A stretch of DNA of 64,000 nucleotides, from contig JBBCJL010000011.1 in NCBI GenBank assembly GCA_037190225.1, positions 1 to 64,000 of the forward strand, written 5' to 3'. How positions within the stretch are numbered: the first letter of the stretch is position 1; each line of letters opens with the position of its first letter. A program made the translations under genes and the position numbers. This stretch comes from MKSF01 sp037190225. GTDB lineage: Bacteria > Bacteroidota > Bacteroidia > Chitinophagales > Chitinophagaceae. This document shows positions 17,776 through 27,333 of this stretch, one piece after another. Under the pieces are notes generated by a model. The model was not told where the DNA came from, did not search any database, and saw only the letters and a list, made by a program, of their open reading frames with translations.

Positions 17776-18918
17776 ATGTTGTACGGCTATATCATATGCT
17801 TATGGTGCATCTGTATCATACAAATGGCCTACCTGCTGTGGTACTGCAAAGCCGGCCAGAGACTGATCCTGCAGCCTTCAATACCCGCATCATCACCCAG
17901 GGCGATCTCCATAGTAATATGCGCCCGCAATGAAGCCGGCAATTTACAGCGCAACATTCCCCTTATCTGCACCCAGGATTATCCTGCCGGCCTTTTCGAA
18001 GTGCTGGTTGTGAATGACGGCAGCACGGATGCTACGCCGGAAGTCCTGGGGCAGCTACAGGAGCAGTACCCTGCTTTAAGGGTAGTCTCCCATACACCCG
18101 GTCAGCATTTCAAAGGTAAAAAGGCAGCGCTGGATTTCGGCATCCGGCAGGCCAGGTACGATCATATCCTGCTTACGGACGCTGACTGCCGCCCGGCAGG
18201 CCGCAGCTGGCTGCGGTCCATGAGCTCCTTTGACCCGGATAGCGTGGTGCTCGGCTACGGACCCTACATCCCGGAAAATACCTTGCTCAATAAGTGGGTA
18301 AGATGGGAAACCCTTCACACTTTTATACAATACGCGACATATGCCCTGAACGGCAGATGCTATATGGGCATCGGCAGGAATATGCTGTACCGCAGGCAAT
18401 ATTATCTTGACGCCATTGCAGACACCGGCTTCCTGAACACTTATAACCGCCTGGCATCCGGGGATGATGACCTGCTGATACAGCAGCTCACTTCCAAAGG
18501 GCTGCATATCGCTGTCAACCCGGACCCGGGAAGCTTTATGTATTCGCCCGCGCCCGCTTCCTGGCCATCCCTTTTCAGGCAGAAAAGCAGGCATATCAGC
18601 ACCGGTAAATACTACCGGGCATCAGCCAAATTCATGCTGGGCCTCTACGGGCTGACACACAGCTGCTTCTGGCTGGCGCTGGTGGCGGGCATGGCGCTGC
18701 TGCTCACCGGCAGCTATGCGCCCTCGGTCCTCCTGCTGCTGCTATTGCCTGTTACGGCAAGGCTGCTGCTCCTGAGGCGTGTCTTTAAAATTTATAATAC
18801 CTTCACACAAACATTTGACAATAATCGTTTTGTTATAGCGGGCGACCTCTTATGGCTGTGCTATAATATCCTGTTGTCACCTTTTATTTTTTACAAGAAC
18901 AAACAGCAATGGAAATAA
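17776..18918 (+). CDS. Family 2 glycosyltransferase, membrane-anchored
   Basis: 380 aa. An N-terminal membrane helix (residues 3-24) is followed by a GT-A catalytic domain: SIVICARNEAGN, VVNDGSTDATPEVL, the metal-binding DxD-type motif LTDADCRP near 132-139, and a later SGDDDLLIQQL acceptor-side motif. Two or three hydrophobic segments (about 290-345) close the protein. This layout fits transfer of sugar to a lipid carrier or elongating glycan at the cytoplasmic face. It lies between gtrA and rsmG on the plus strand and overlaps rsmG by 10 bp. Confidence 0.88.
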   Translation: MLYGYIICLWCICIIQMAYLLWYCKAGQRLILQPSIPASSPRAISIVICARNEAGNLQRNIPLICTQDYPAGLFEVLVVNDGSTDATPEVLGQLQEQYPALRVVSHTPGQHFKGKKAALDFGIRQARYDHILLTDADCRPAGRSWLRSMSSFDPDSVVLGYGPYIPENTLLNKWVRWETLHTFIQYATYALNGRCYMGIGRNMLYRRQYYLDAIADTGFLNTYNRLASGDDDLLIQQLTSKGLHIAVNPDPGSFMYSPAPASWPSLFRQKSRHISTGKYYRASAKFMLGLYGLTHSCFWLALVAGMALLLTGSYAPSVLLLLLLPVTARLLLLRRVFKIYNTFTQTFDNNRFVIAGDLLWLCYNILLSPFIFYKNKQQWK

Positions 18919-19535
18919 TACAAAAGTATTTTGATGATTTTTCTGCAGTACAGGAACAGCAGTTCCGGTCCCTGGAAAGGCTGTACAAGGAATGGAATGA
19001 TAAGATCAACGTTATCTCCCGGAAAGATATAGACCAGCTGTACATCCGGCACGTCCTGCATTCCCTGGCCATAGTGCCGGTCTGCACCTTTATACCGGGC
19101 ATGCAGATCCTGGACATCGGCTGCGGCGGTGGCTTCCCGGGCATTCCGCTGGCCATCTTTTACCCCGAGGTCGAATTTACCCTGGTGGATTCCATCGGCA
19201 AGAAGATCAAGGTGGTGCAGGAGATAGCCGCGGCCCTCGGCCTGAAGAATGTGACAGCCGTTCACTCCCGGGTGGAGGATCTGCCCCGGAAAGATTTTGA
19301 CTTTGCCGTTTCCAGGGCGGTAGCGCCCCTCAAAGACCTCTGGAGCTGGGCCAGGCCGAAGATAAAGAAACAAACCACGACAGACCTGCCCAACGGACTG
19401 CTGTGCCTGAAAGGCGGCGACCTGGCGCAGGAAATATTCGAATCCGGCACCCGGCCGAGGCTGTGGGATATTTTTGAGCTCTTCCCCGAAGCGCTGTTCC
19501 GGGACAAGTATGTGGTATGGGTGCAAAAGAAATAA
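18909..19535 (+). CDS. rsmG: 16S rRNA (guanine-527 N7)-methyltransferase
   Basis: 208-aa SAM-dependent enzyme that methylates G527 of 16S rRNA (E. coli numbering); loss gives low-level streptomycin resistance in other bacteria. The SAM motif LDIGCGGGFPGIPLA, the acidic ribose-binding end VEFTLVDSIGKK, and VSRAVAPL match GidB/RsmG. The N terminus (MEIIQKYFDDFSAVQEQQF) resembles the Bacteroidota form. The start overlaps the preceding glycosyltransferase gene by 10 bp, so it is probably co-transcribed with an otherwise unrelated pair. Confidence 0.94.
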   Translation: MEIIQKYFDDFSAVQEQQFRSLERLYKEWNDKINVISRKDIDQLYIRHVLHSLAIVPVCTFIPGMQILDIGCGGGFPGIPLAIFYPEVEFTLVDSIGKKIKVVQEIAAALGLKNVTAVHSRVEDLPRKDFDFAVSRAVAPLKDLWSWARPKIKKQTTTDLPNGLLCLKGGDLAQEIFESGTRPRLWDIFELFPEALFRDKYVVWVQKK

Positions 19536-19607
19536 AGGGCAAAAATTGGCAAAATTTTCAGTAATTTTGTCTGTTCAAATCATTCATTATTCAAACAATA
19601 TTTTTCA

Positions 19608-20786
19608 ATGAAAGAAGTAGTTATAGTTTCGGCAGTTCGTACTGCATTAGGTAGCTGGGGCGGATCATTAAAGGATTTTTCTGCTACACAATTAGGCGGA
19701 CTGGCTATTAAGGGAGCTTTGGAGAAAATAAACCTGAACGGCGAAGAAGTAGATGAAGTGATCATGGGTTGTGTGCTGCAGGCGAACCTGGGACAGGCTC
19801 CGGCCCGCCAGGCATCTAAGTTTGCAGGCTTACCGGACAAAGTAATTGCTACAACTGTCAATAAAGTATGTGCAAGCGGTATGAAAGCCATAGCGCAGGC
19901 GGCACAGGCCATCCAGCTGGGTGATGCCGATGTGGTGGTAGCCGGCGGTATGGAAAGCATGAGCAATGTGCCTTTCTATTCCCCCAACCTGAGATGGGGC
20001 AACAAATACGGCAATACCACGATGGTGGACGGACTGGCTAAGGACGGACTTACCGATGTATATAACAACTATGCCATGGGTAACGCGGCAGAGTTGTGCG
20101 CTTCCGAATACAAGCTGAGCCGCGAGGCGCAGGATGAGTTTGCTGTCAATTCCTATAAAAAATCACAGGCTGCCATTGAAGCCGGTAAATTTAAAAATGA
20201 GATCATCCCCGTGGAAATCCCACAGCGTGGCGGTGCTGTAAAAGTATTCGACCAGGATGAGGAGCCCTATAACGTAAAATTTGATAAAATACCAGGCTTA
20301 AAGCCCGCATTTGTAAAGGAAGGCACCGTTACTGCAGCCAACGCGTCCACTATGAACGATGGCGCAGCGGCAGTTATACTCATGAGCAGGGAAAAGGCAG
20401 AAGCACTGGGATTAAAGCCGGTCGCTGTCATCAGGTCCTATGCAGACGCAGCGCAGGCTCCTGAATGGTTCACAACCGCACCGGCGCCGGCAGTAAGGAA
20501 AGCTGTTGCCAAAGCGGGCCTTGAGCTCGGCCAGATCGGCTTCTTCGAATTCAACGAGGCGTTTTCCGCTGTAGGGCTGGCTAACTGCCAGATCCTAGGG
20601 CTGCCTGCAGAAAAGGTGAACGTGAACGGCGGCGCGGTAGCTTTGGGACATCCGCTCGGCTGCTCCGGCGCACGTATCATCGTTACACTGATTAACGTAC
20701 TGGAACAGAACAATGCGCAATACGGCGCGGCAGGCATCTGTAACGGCGGCGGCGGCGCTTCCGCGATGGTTATAGAAAAGATATAA
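19608..20786 (+). CDS. Acetyl-CoA C-acetyltransferase (thiolase)
   Basis: 392-aa thiolase that condenses two acetyl-CoA or cleaves 3-ketoacyl-CoA. The acyl-accepting cysteine is in NKVCASGMKA near residue 88. His and the second cysteine are in FNEAFSAVG, GGAVALGHPLGCSGAR and CNGGGGASAM. Length and sequence fit the biosynthetic/AtoB type. A box TAATTTTG lies about 40 bp upstream and a strong hairpin follows, so it is likely a single-gene unit. It could work with the CoA-transferase subunit at 29.7 kb in ketone-body or leucine breakdown (inference). Confidence 0.94.
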   Translation: MKEVVIVSAVRTALGSWGGSLKDFSATQLGGLAIKGALEKINLNGEEVDEVIMGCVLQANLGQAPARQASKFAGLPDKVIATTVNKVCASGMKAIAQAAQAIQLGDADVVVAGGMESMSNVPFYSPNLRWGNKYGNTTMVDGLAKDGLTDVYNNYAMGNAAELCASEYKLSREAQDEFAVNSYKKSQAAIEAGKFKNEIIPVEIPQRGGAVKVFDQDEEPYNVKFDKIPGLKPAFVKEGTVTAANASTMNDGAAAVILMSREKAEALGLKPVAVIRSYADAAQAPEWFTTAPAPAVRKAVAKAGLELGQIGFFEFNEAFSAVGLANCQILGLPAEKVNVNGGAVALGHPLGCSGARIIVTLINVLEQNNAQYGAAGICNGGGGASAMVIEKI

Positions 20787-20806
20787 TAATCCCGCCTTTT
20801 TAAAAT

Positions 20807-20842
20807 AAGCGAATGCCCGCCTGTACGGCGGGCATTCGCTTT
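20807..20842. terminator. Bidirectional terminator, thiolase / aldehyde dehydrogenase homologue
   Basis: Perfect 15-bp stem AAGCGAATGCCCGCC / GGCGGGCATTCGCTT around TGTACG-like loop sequence, placed between convergent genes. Confidence 0.8.
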
Positions 20843-20877
20843 ATAATTGCACCCTATATCTTATTACTCCGGGACGG

Positions 20878-22308
20878 TCAGGCCCCGAAAAGCCTGGACA
20901 GCCTGTCCACGATATGCTGCTGGGTATCCGGCCTGTTATCGGCAGCCGTATTGTATTTTCCGGAAGAGGTCAGGACATCTCTCTGGGTGGTAAAAAGCAT
21001 GATCTCCTTTTTGATCCTGGAAGCGCTGCAGGAAGACTTGTCCGCCCCGTCCACATTTTTCATATGCGGCATTCCGTAGACCGGCGTTTCATTTATAAAG
21101 ACCGTCCTGGAAGCTGTGGCGCCTATGATATTGTCAATAAAGCCCTGTCGCCCGCTGAAAATACACAGGTTGACCAGCTGAGGTGTCTCGTTGAGCGCCT
21201 CAAAAGCCTCTTCCACATCCCCGTATCCCATTACCGGGAGCAGGGGGCCGAATATTTCTTCCTGCATCAATGACATATCCTTATGTATCCCGGTCAGTAT
21301 AATAGGATCTATATACAGGTGCCGCCTGTCCACCATACCGGCACATATCTCAACGGCGCCTTTCTGTAAGGCATCATGGTACATAGCGAACAGCTTATCG
21401 AACCTTTTATGATTCGCTATTTTCATAAAGTCCTGCTGGTACATCTGGCTGTCTTTCTGCATTTGCTCCAGAGCCAGCTTCAGCGCGCGGGCAAAGGCTT
21501 CCCTTTCACCAGCCGAAACAAATACAATATCCGGAGCAAATGAGGTCTGACCGGCCTGGAAGAATTTGGCCGCGATGATTTTCCTGGCTATGATCCCATA
21601 ATTCTCATGCTTATCCACAAATACCGCAGTCCTGCCTCTTAATTCCAGCGCTAGGGGAATGGCGTAGGTGGCTACTTTCTGCTGAATGATAAGCCCCTTA
21701 TGCCTGGTGCCGGTAAAGTGTACCAGGTCAAAGTCCAGGGTCAGCAGCTTCTCCACGATCTTCCTGTTGCCTTCAAACGCCACCGCCCATTCCGGGGGGA
21801 AGGTCTCGTCTATAACCTGCTTGATGATATTGTTGGAATAAGGTACATATTGGGAAAGGTTCAGCATCACCGTATTGCCGGTGGCTACCGCTACTCCTAT
21901 GAGCAAAAGGGGTAAATGAACGGGATCGTACCAGGGTGTGATTATAAGACAGTTGCCCTTGGGCTCCTTAATAGTATGAGCTTTCCTGTCCAAATGTAAA
22001 TCGTTGATATGATCCTGCTTCAGATTCAATCCCAACTGCTCATCCAGGAATTTCAGATCATTAAGGATCCCATATAATTCAACAAACCCCGCTACTACCG
22101 GGTGCATCTGAATATCTTGCTTCAGTGCCCATTCCAGATCCGCTTTGTGTTTAAGAATATTTACAATAAATTTTTTGATATACTGTTTGCGCGCGGGAAT
22201 ATCCAAATATTTTACTGCAGATTTATATGCTTTCTGATTAGCAAAAATCTCTTCAATTTTTAATTCAAAGCCAGGAATCGGCACCAATCTATCGCTTTCG
22301 TTAAGCAT
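20878..22308 (-). CDS. Aldehyde dehydrogenase homologue lacking key catalytic residues
   Basis: 476 aa with the ALDH fold and landmarks: ITPWYDP, HFTGTRHKG near 197-205, LALELRGR near 219-226, QAGQTSFAPD near 251-260, and EEIFGPLLPV. Several active-site positions are changed. The nucleophile in GQxCxAPD is Ser256 (codon TCA). The oxyanion asparagine of PWN is Tyr (PWY). The NAD-binding lysine of KPS is Asn (LNLSQ). The ELGG loop is ELRG, though its glutamate (Glu222) remains. The C terminus departs from the usual GGxGxSGxG. It is probably a pseudoenzyme or has a new chemistry. The frame is intact, with no stop or frameshift. Confidence 0.85.
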   Translation of the reverse strand: MLNESDRLVPIPGFELKIEEIFANQKAYKSAVKYLDIPARKQYIKKFIVNILKHKADLEWALKQDIQMHPVVAGFVELYGILNDLKFLDEQLGLNLKQDHINDLHLDRKAHTIKEPKGNCLIITPWYDPVHLPLLLIGVAVATGNTVMLNLSQYVPYSNNIIKQVIDETFPPEWAVAFEGNRKIVEKLLTLDFDLVHFTGTRHKGLIIQQKVATYAIPLALELRGRTAVFVDKHENYGIIARKIIAAKFFQAGQTSFAPDIVFVSAGEREAFARALKLALEQMQKDSQMYQQDFMKIANHKRFDKLFAMYHDALQKGAVEICAGMVDRRHLYIDPIILTGIHKDMSLMQEEIFGPLLPVMGYGDVEEAFEALNETPQLVNLCIFSGRQGFIDNIIGATASRTVFINETPVYGMPHMKNVDGADKSSCSASRIKKEIMLFTTQRDVLTSSGKYNTAADNRPDTQQHIVDRLSRLFGA

Positions 22309-22526
22309 AGCCGATTAAGATTTTTTATACTTATACAATTCAGTAAAGTAACAAAAAAATATTATAGAATGTTTAGGTCAAGAGGAAAAATACGGGCCTT
22401 TATCTGCCCCCAGAAGCTAAGATATTGAAATACCGGATATTAGCTGTAGTAAACGCTGTTCGCAGCCTGATATGGCGCTACTTTACGGCTCATTATTTTA
22501 GACCATTTATAATATATTTCGTTTAG

Positions 22527-22534
22527 TATCTTTG
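22527..22534 (+). promoter_or_regulatory. -7 box for plsC, near-leaderless
   Basis: TATCTTTG ends 6 nt before the ATG at 22541. The -33 element is weak. The 22309-22526 gap otherwise shows nothing recognisable. Confidence 0.4.
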
Positions 22535-22540
22535 CAGCCT

Positions 22541-23296
22541 ATGAATCCTGTCAAACGTATATTAGGGCATATTTACTTTTTCTACGGGGTACTGCTTTTC
22601 TTAATAACAATGGTATTGTTCGCGCTGATCCCGGCGGGTATCGCATTGCTGTTCAGAGAACCGGTAAGGGCCAGGATAGTGCATCCTACCTATCGCATAT
22701 GGATGGGCATATTCCTGCCGCTGGTATTTATAAGAGTGAGAAGAAAAGGAAAGGCGCTTTTTGAAAAAGGCCGGAACTATGTCGTGGTGGTCAATCATAA
22801 TTCATTCGTAGATATACCCGTATCTATGCCCTGGGTACCCGGTCCCAATAAAACGCTTGCCAAAATAGAGCTGTCCAGGATACCTTTATTCGGTATCATA
22901 TACAAAGCAGGCTCCATCCTGCTGGACAGGAAAAGGGAAAGCAGCCGGAAAGAGAGCTTTATTGAAATGCAGAAGACCCTGAAGCAGGATGCGCTGCACC
23001 TCACCTTATACCCGGAAGGCACACGTAATAAGACAAACGCCCCGCTGCTCCCTTTTTACGATGGCGCCTTTATTACGGCCATCCGCGCGCAGAAGCCTAT
23101 CATAGCGGGCCTGCTGTTCAACACCAGGAAAATACTTCCCGGCAGACCCGCCCTCTGGGCATTACCGGCCTGCATAGACATTCATTTTATAAAAACCTAT
23201 ACCACGCAAGGCCTGTCGCTCCGGCAGAAAGACGAGCTGAAAGACCAGGTAAGAGCGGATATGGAAGCCTACTACCTCCAACACACTAAAAACTGA
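22541..23296 (+). CDS. plsC: 1-acyl-sn-glycerol-3-phosphate acyltransferase
   Basis: 251-aa membrane acyltransferase making phosphatidic acid from lysophosphatidic acid, or a related lysophospholipid acyltransferase. The HX4D motif is His86 to Asp91 (NHNSFVD); the second motif is LYPEGTRNK, with PFYDGAF downstream. Membrane helices lie at about 10-38 and 52-66. The ATG at 22541 is chosen over an in-frame TTG 9 nt earlier. It is 3 bp upstream of the DUF2520 gene, so the pair is an operon. Confidence 0.9.
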   Translation: MNPVKRILGHIYFFYGVLLFLITMVLFALIPAGIALLFREPVRARIVHPTYRIWMGIFLPLVFIRVRRKGKALFEKGRNYVVVVNHNSFVDIPVSMPWVPGPNKTLAKIELSRIPLFGIIYKAGSILLDRKRESSRKESFIEMQKTLKQDALHLTLYPEGTRNKTNAPLLPFYDGAFITAIRAQKPIIAGLLFNTRKILPGRPALWALPACIDIHFIKTYTTQGLSLRQKDELKDQVRADMEAYYLQHTKN

Positions 23297-23299
23297 CCA

Positions 23300-24067
23300 A
23301 TGAGAATTACCATATTAGGAAGCGGGAATGTGGCAACCTACTTCGGGCTGGCATTGTATAATGCCGGCTGGCACATCCGGCAGGTCTTCAGCCCCAGGAA
23401 CGCAGCCGTGCTGGCCGCCAAGCTCGGGGCCAGGCCTGTGGATGACCCGGAACAGCTGGAAGAGGCCGATATCTTTATCATTGCCGTTAAGGATGATGCC
23501 TTTAAGGTATTCCGGGACACAGCCGCCCTTAAGGATAAAATAGTGATCCACTGCTCGGGCAGCAACAGCCTGGATATGTTTTCCGGCCTGAGCACACAAC
23601 TGGGTGTGATATGGCCCCTTTATTCCGTCAATAAGCATAACCTGCCTGTCACAAGGGATATCCCGCTTGTCGTGGATGCCTCCACAACAGAACTGCTGGA
23701 GGTTGTCAGGAAAATTGCCGCTGCCATATCCGACAATATCCATCACCTGGATGATACCTCCAGGAGCTACCTCCACCTGGGCGCCGTGCTGGTCAATAAT
23801 TTCACCAACCACCTGTACGCTATGGCAGAACAGATCTGCCTTGGGCAGCAGATCGACTTCCAGATCTTACAGCCTATCATTTCACAAGGCATCGACAATG
23901 TAAAGCATGGGCACCTGGTCAGCAGGCAGACCGGCCCCGCCATCCGTAACGATTTCAATACGATAGGCAGGCACCTGGATATGCTGCAGCGCATGGGGCT
24001 GGGCAGGGATGTTTACCAGTCGCTTACACAGTCTATTATACAATTCAGGAATATACGCCAGGATTAG
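23300..24067 (+). CDS. Rossmann-like and DUF2520 domain protein
   Basis: 255-aa protein with an N-terminal NAD(P)-binding Rossmann fold (ITILGSGNVATYFG, residues 3-16) and a C-terminal helical DUF2520 domain (HLGAVLVNNFTNHLYAMAE onward). Overall it resembles a short 3-hydroxyisobutyrate or pyrroline-5-carboxylate reductase-type dehydrogenase; the true substrate is not known. It follows plsC by 3 bp and ends at a strong terminator. Confidence 0.85.
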   Translation: MRITILGSGNVATYFGLALYNAGWHIRQVFSPRNAAVLAAKLGARPVDDPEQLEEADIFIIAVKDDAFKVFRDTAALKDKIVIHCSGSNSLDMFSGLSTQLGVIWPLYSVNKHNLPVTRDIPLVVDASTTELLEVVRKIAAAISDNIHHLDDTSRSYLHLGAVLVNNFTNHLYAMAEQICLGQQIDFQILQPIISQGIDNVKHGHLVSRQTGPAIRNDFNTIGRHLDMLQRMGLGRDVYQSLTQSIIQFRNIRQD

Positions 24068-24088
24068 AGCCGGGTCCGGCCCGCACAT

Positions 24089-24124
24089 AAAAAAGGATGC
24101 GTCGATCAGGCGCATCCTTTTTTT
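24089..24124. terminator. Terminator after DUF2520 gene (bidirectional)
   Basis: AAAAAAGGATGCG pairs with CGCATCCTTTTTT around a 9-nt loop, between convergent genes. Confidence 0.8.
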
Positions 24125-24147
24125 AAGGTATATGAAAATATCTGCTT

Positions 24148-26085
24148 CTACCGGAGCAAAGTCACATCGCCTGTCTTTTCATGCCTGTCAGACGAGAAAG
24201 GATCCGTAAAGGTGATCCTGTAGTAATAGACCCCTACATCTGCCGGCTGACCGCGATAGGTACCGTCCCAGCCGGGGTAGTTGTCATTCGCCGACTTGTA
24301 GACCAGCTGGCCGAACCTGTTATAGATCTCGAAAGTATTTACCAGCGCGTAGCCCACGATAGTAGGTCTCAGCACATCATTCAGGCCATCCCCGTTGGGA
24401 GAGAAGGCATTGGGTAAGAACATATGGGGATACAGCACGACACGTATATTGATCGTATCTATATCCTCACAGCCGGAGGGTGTCATCCCTTTCAGGTAGT
24501 AGGTATAAGTGCCCGTATCGGTAAATACCGCACGCGGCCTTGCAATATTGGGATCGCTCAGGTGCGTGGAGGGAGACCATTGGTATATATCAGCGCCCCT
24601 GCCGTTAAAGGTAAAGTCATAGTTCACCACTATGATAGTGTCATTGCCGGCAGATACATCTATTACGTCCAGAGGTATTACCTTGGTCAGCGAATCCACG
24701 CAGCCAAGCCTGGACTCGGTAACCAGTGTCACATATTTGTCGCCACCCGGGGGCGGGAACACATGAGAGGTATTCGGGCCTTCCTTCACTTCGGCGTTCT
24801 CAAAGTACCATTTGTAGGAAATGGCCGTATCTATCTGGGTAAAGATCTCTGATTCGAATGCAATAAGCTCATTGGGGCACATTTTACCTTCAAAGGTATA
24901 ATCCACATCAAAGAAAGGATTAATGATGACCTTCTTGGTAATGCTGTCGGTACAGGTAGTGCCGGGATTGACAATAAGCGTCACTTCGTACTCGCCCACA
25001 CCGGGATAGGTAAAGGTCGGCTCCACATTGGTAGAAGAGGCATCCCCTACCCCGAACCGCCACAGATAAGAGAATCCGCCGTAGCTCGTATTAACGAATT
25101 TTACGGTGTTGGAAGTACATTGTATCGTATAGACATCCTCCCTGTCTCTCCAGCTGGGCATACTGGCATATACCGACTTGGAGCAGTTGGTGATCGTGAA
25201 CTGCACATCCCTGGATATGGAGTTTTTGATCACACCATTGCTCCATTCATCCACGCACACCGTTACCACATACCTTCCCTGGCGGGTGGGTGTTCCCGTC
25301 ATGATACCCGTAGCGGGGTCTATGGCCAGCTGCGGATTGGCGCTTATAGGATTGGCGCCGGAATAAGGAGGCAGGTAGTTGAGAGGATTACGCGGCATGA
25401 ACATATTGCCGCCGTCCGGATACGGGTCGTTCAGCGTAGCGCCGGGATAGGCGCTGCACAGCCGGTAGGAAAGCGAATCCCCGTCCGGGTCCGTAGCCGA
25501 AAAGTCATAGCGGAAAGGATTGTTCACACAGATGATCTGCGGCGGGAAGTTCTTGAATACAGGGCTGTTATTCACACAGCCGACCGACCGCATGGGCGGG
25601 ATATCCACATAATAGGTCACCCCGGTCTCCCCGGGATTGATCACGTTAAAAATGGTCTGGTTACGGCAGCAGCGCTGGTAAAGGATGCGGTAGCCGTGAA
25701 AGCTGGTATCCAGCGTAACGGTCGTTCTGAATATCTGGCGTTGCAGGCAGGCAATGGGCGGGTTATTGATGCACTCATTGGAGAATTCTGCCGGTATATA
25801 TTCCTGAGAAAAATTAGGTATCTGTCCTTCCGTATAAAAAATATTCTTATCCGCTCCCTTAAAGATCCCGAAACGCAGGGGAGCATCCGCCCTGATGGCT
25901 TCCTGGTTACCGCTGGCGCAATCCTGGTACAGGATGAAGGTGAGCTCATAGCGGTTATTGCCCAGACAGCGGTAAATAATATCACCTCCCACCATATGTG
26001 ATGCCCTGCTTTCGGCAGCGGTCAGCAATGTCATTACCAATAACAGGAAACTAATACGGAGTCTGGATATCATCAAATTAAACAT
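24148..26085 (-). CDS. Secreted PKD-domain protein with type B T9SS (gliding-type) C-terminal domain
   Basis: 645 aa. A signal peptide ends near AAESRASH (residue ~29). The N-terminal region (HMVGGDIIYRCLGNNRYELTF) resembles the start of many large Bacteroidota surface proteins. Two PKD-like folds follow (YLWRFGVGDASS near 340 and YKWYFENAEV near 425). The last ~90 residues form the CHU_C gliding-motility-associated domain: LPNAFSPNGDGLNDVL, IYNRFGQLVY, GWDGTYRGQ and VGVYYYRITF. It should be exported by the type IX system and attached to or released from the cell surface. Starts at 26085 or 26073 are equally possible. Confidence 0.9.
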   Translation of the reverse strand: MFNLMISRLRISFLLLVMTLLTAAESRASHMVGGDIIYRCLGNNRYELTFILYQDCASGNQEAIRADAPLRFGIFKGADKNIFYTEGQIPNFSQEYIPAEFSNECINNPPIACLQRQIFRTTVTLDTSFHGYRILYQRCCRNQTIFNVINPGETGVTYYVDIPPMRSVGCVNNSPVFKNFPPQIICVNNPFRYDFSATDPDGDSLSYRLCSAYPGATLNDPYPDGGNMFMPRNPLNYLPPYSGANPISANPQLAIDPATGIMTGTPTRQGRYVVTVCVDEWSNGVIKNSISRDVQFTITNCSKSVYASMPSWRDREDVYTIQCTSNTVKFVNTSYGGFSYLWRFGVGDASSTNVEPTFTYPGVGEYEVTLIVNPGTTCTDSITKKVIINPFFDVDYTFEGKMCPNELIAFESEIFTQIDTAISYKWYFENAEVKEGPNTSHVFPPPGGDKYVTLVTESRLGCVDSLTKVIPLDVIDVSAGNDTIIVVNYDFTFNGRGADIYQWSPSTHLSDPNIARPRAVFTDTGTYTYYLKGMTPSGCEDIDTINIRVVLYPHMFLPNAFSPNGDGLNDVLRPTIVGYALVNTFEIYNRFGQLVYKSANDNYPGWDGTYRGQPADVGVYYYRITFTDPFSSDRHEKTGDVTLLR

Positions 26086-26249
26086 ATATAAATATTACAT
26101 TACCAAAAATAAGGAAAAACTACTCAAAATCGTATTTTTATTATTGCTTTTTCCCATTTTCATTAATTATTTACAATTTAATAATACCGCTTAAAAAACG
26201 GCGGAGTAAAATTCCGCTTACCTTAGTAAACTTCGAAACGAAACGCACT

Positions 26250-27302
26250 ATGTCATTACTGAATAAAAACATATCACCCTCCAAGCTCGCTTTTATAAAC
26301 GCCGTTGTCTTAACGATTATTATAGGTAGTATCACATTAATCTTCCATGAGGACTGGATAGCGGTCATCACGATCACGCTGGCCGTATTTATCAGCGCTT
26401 TCCTGCTGATCAAAAAATCTGTTGAAATATTCATTTACAGGAAATTCAAGCTCATCTATAAGTTCATTTATGATACCAAGGCCACCAAAAGGGAAGAGTT
26501 CTTTTATGAAAATATCGTACCGCAGAAGTCCATAGAGGAAGTAAGCGAGGATGTCCTGAAATGGGGCAATGCCAAAAGGAACGAGATAGCCCTGCTCCGG
26601 CAGAATGAGAAATTCAGGAAAGACTTCCTGATGAACCTCGCGCACGAGCTTAAGACCCCTATATTCACGACCCAGGGCTATATCGACACCCTGCTTTCCG
26701 GCGGCCTGCACGACCCTGCCATCAACGAGAAGTTCCTCCGCAATGCCACCAAAGGCATTGACAGGCTGGTGCAGCTCACCAGGGACCTGGACGAGATATC
26801 CAAGCTCGAATCCGGGGAAGTAGCCATCAATTACAGCGTATTCAGGATACTGGACCTGGTCAGTGAAGTGTACGATGAGCTGTCGCTGAAAGCCCAGGAA
26901 AAGCAGATCCAGCTGACCTATAAAAAAGATTCTTCCAGTAACCTCCCGGTGCTGGCTGACAGGTCCAAGATCAGGCAGGTATTGGTCAACCTGGTAGAAA
27001 ACGCCATTAAATACAGCAATAGCGGCGATACCATTACGGTAGGTGTCTACGAGATAGATGAAGAAAAAATATTGCTGGAAGTATCTGATAACGGCCCCGG
27101 CATCGCATCGGAGCACCTGAACAGGATCTTTGAAAGGTTTTACAGGGTGGACAGGGGCAGAAGCCGGGATATAGGCGGCACCGGCCTGGGCCTCGCCATT
27201 GTCAAGCACATCGTGGAGGCGCACCGGCAGACCATAACGGTAAGAAGCAAGGAAAATGTAGGCTCATCTTTCGGGTTCACCCTGGCGACACCCAAGGAAT
27301 AG
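26250..27302 (+). CDS. Sensor histidine kinase (PhoR-like), orphan
   Basis: 350 aa. Two membrane helices (about 14-32 and 37-54) with almost no periplasmic loop, a ~70-residue linker, a HisKA domain with His132 in NLAHELKTPIF, and an HATPase domain with N box LVENAIKYSN, G1 SDNGPGI, F box FERFYR and G2 GTGLGLAI. It autophosphorylates and passes phosphate to a response regulator, but none is encoded next to it. Lacking a sensor domain, it may sense membrane state or a partner protein (inference). Confidence 0.9.
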   Translation: MSLLNKNISPSKLAFINAVVLTIIIGSITLIFHEDWIAVITITLAVFISAFLLIKKSVEIFIYRKFKLIYKFIYDTKATKREEFFYENIVPQKSIEEVSEDVLKWGNAKRNEIALLRQNEKFRKDFLMNLAHELKTPIFTTQGYIDTLLSGGLHDPAINEKFLRNATKGIDRLVQLTRDLDEISKLESGEVAINYSVFRILDLVSEVYDELSLKAQEKQIQLTYKKDSSSNLPVLADRSKIRQVLVNLVENAIKYSNSGDTITVGVYEIDEEKILLEVSDNGPGIASEHLNRIFERFYRVDRGRSRDIGGTGLGLAIVKHIVEAHRQTITVRSKENVGSSFGFTLATPKE

Positions 27303-27333
27303 CCCTGCACCGCACACGTACGTTGCGGCTGCC

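Noticed and set aside
25120..26001. 293-codon frame antisense to the PKD/T9SS protein gene
   Set aside because: The sense frame has a signal peptide, PKD folds and a canonical C-terminal domain; the antisense product has none.
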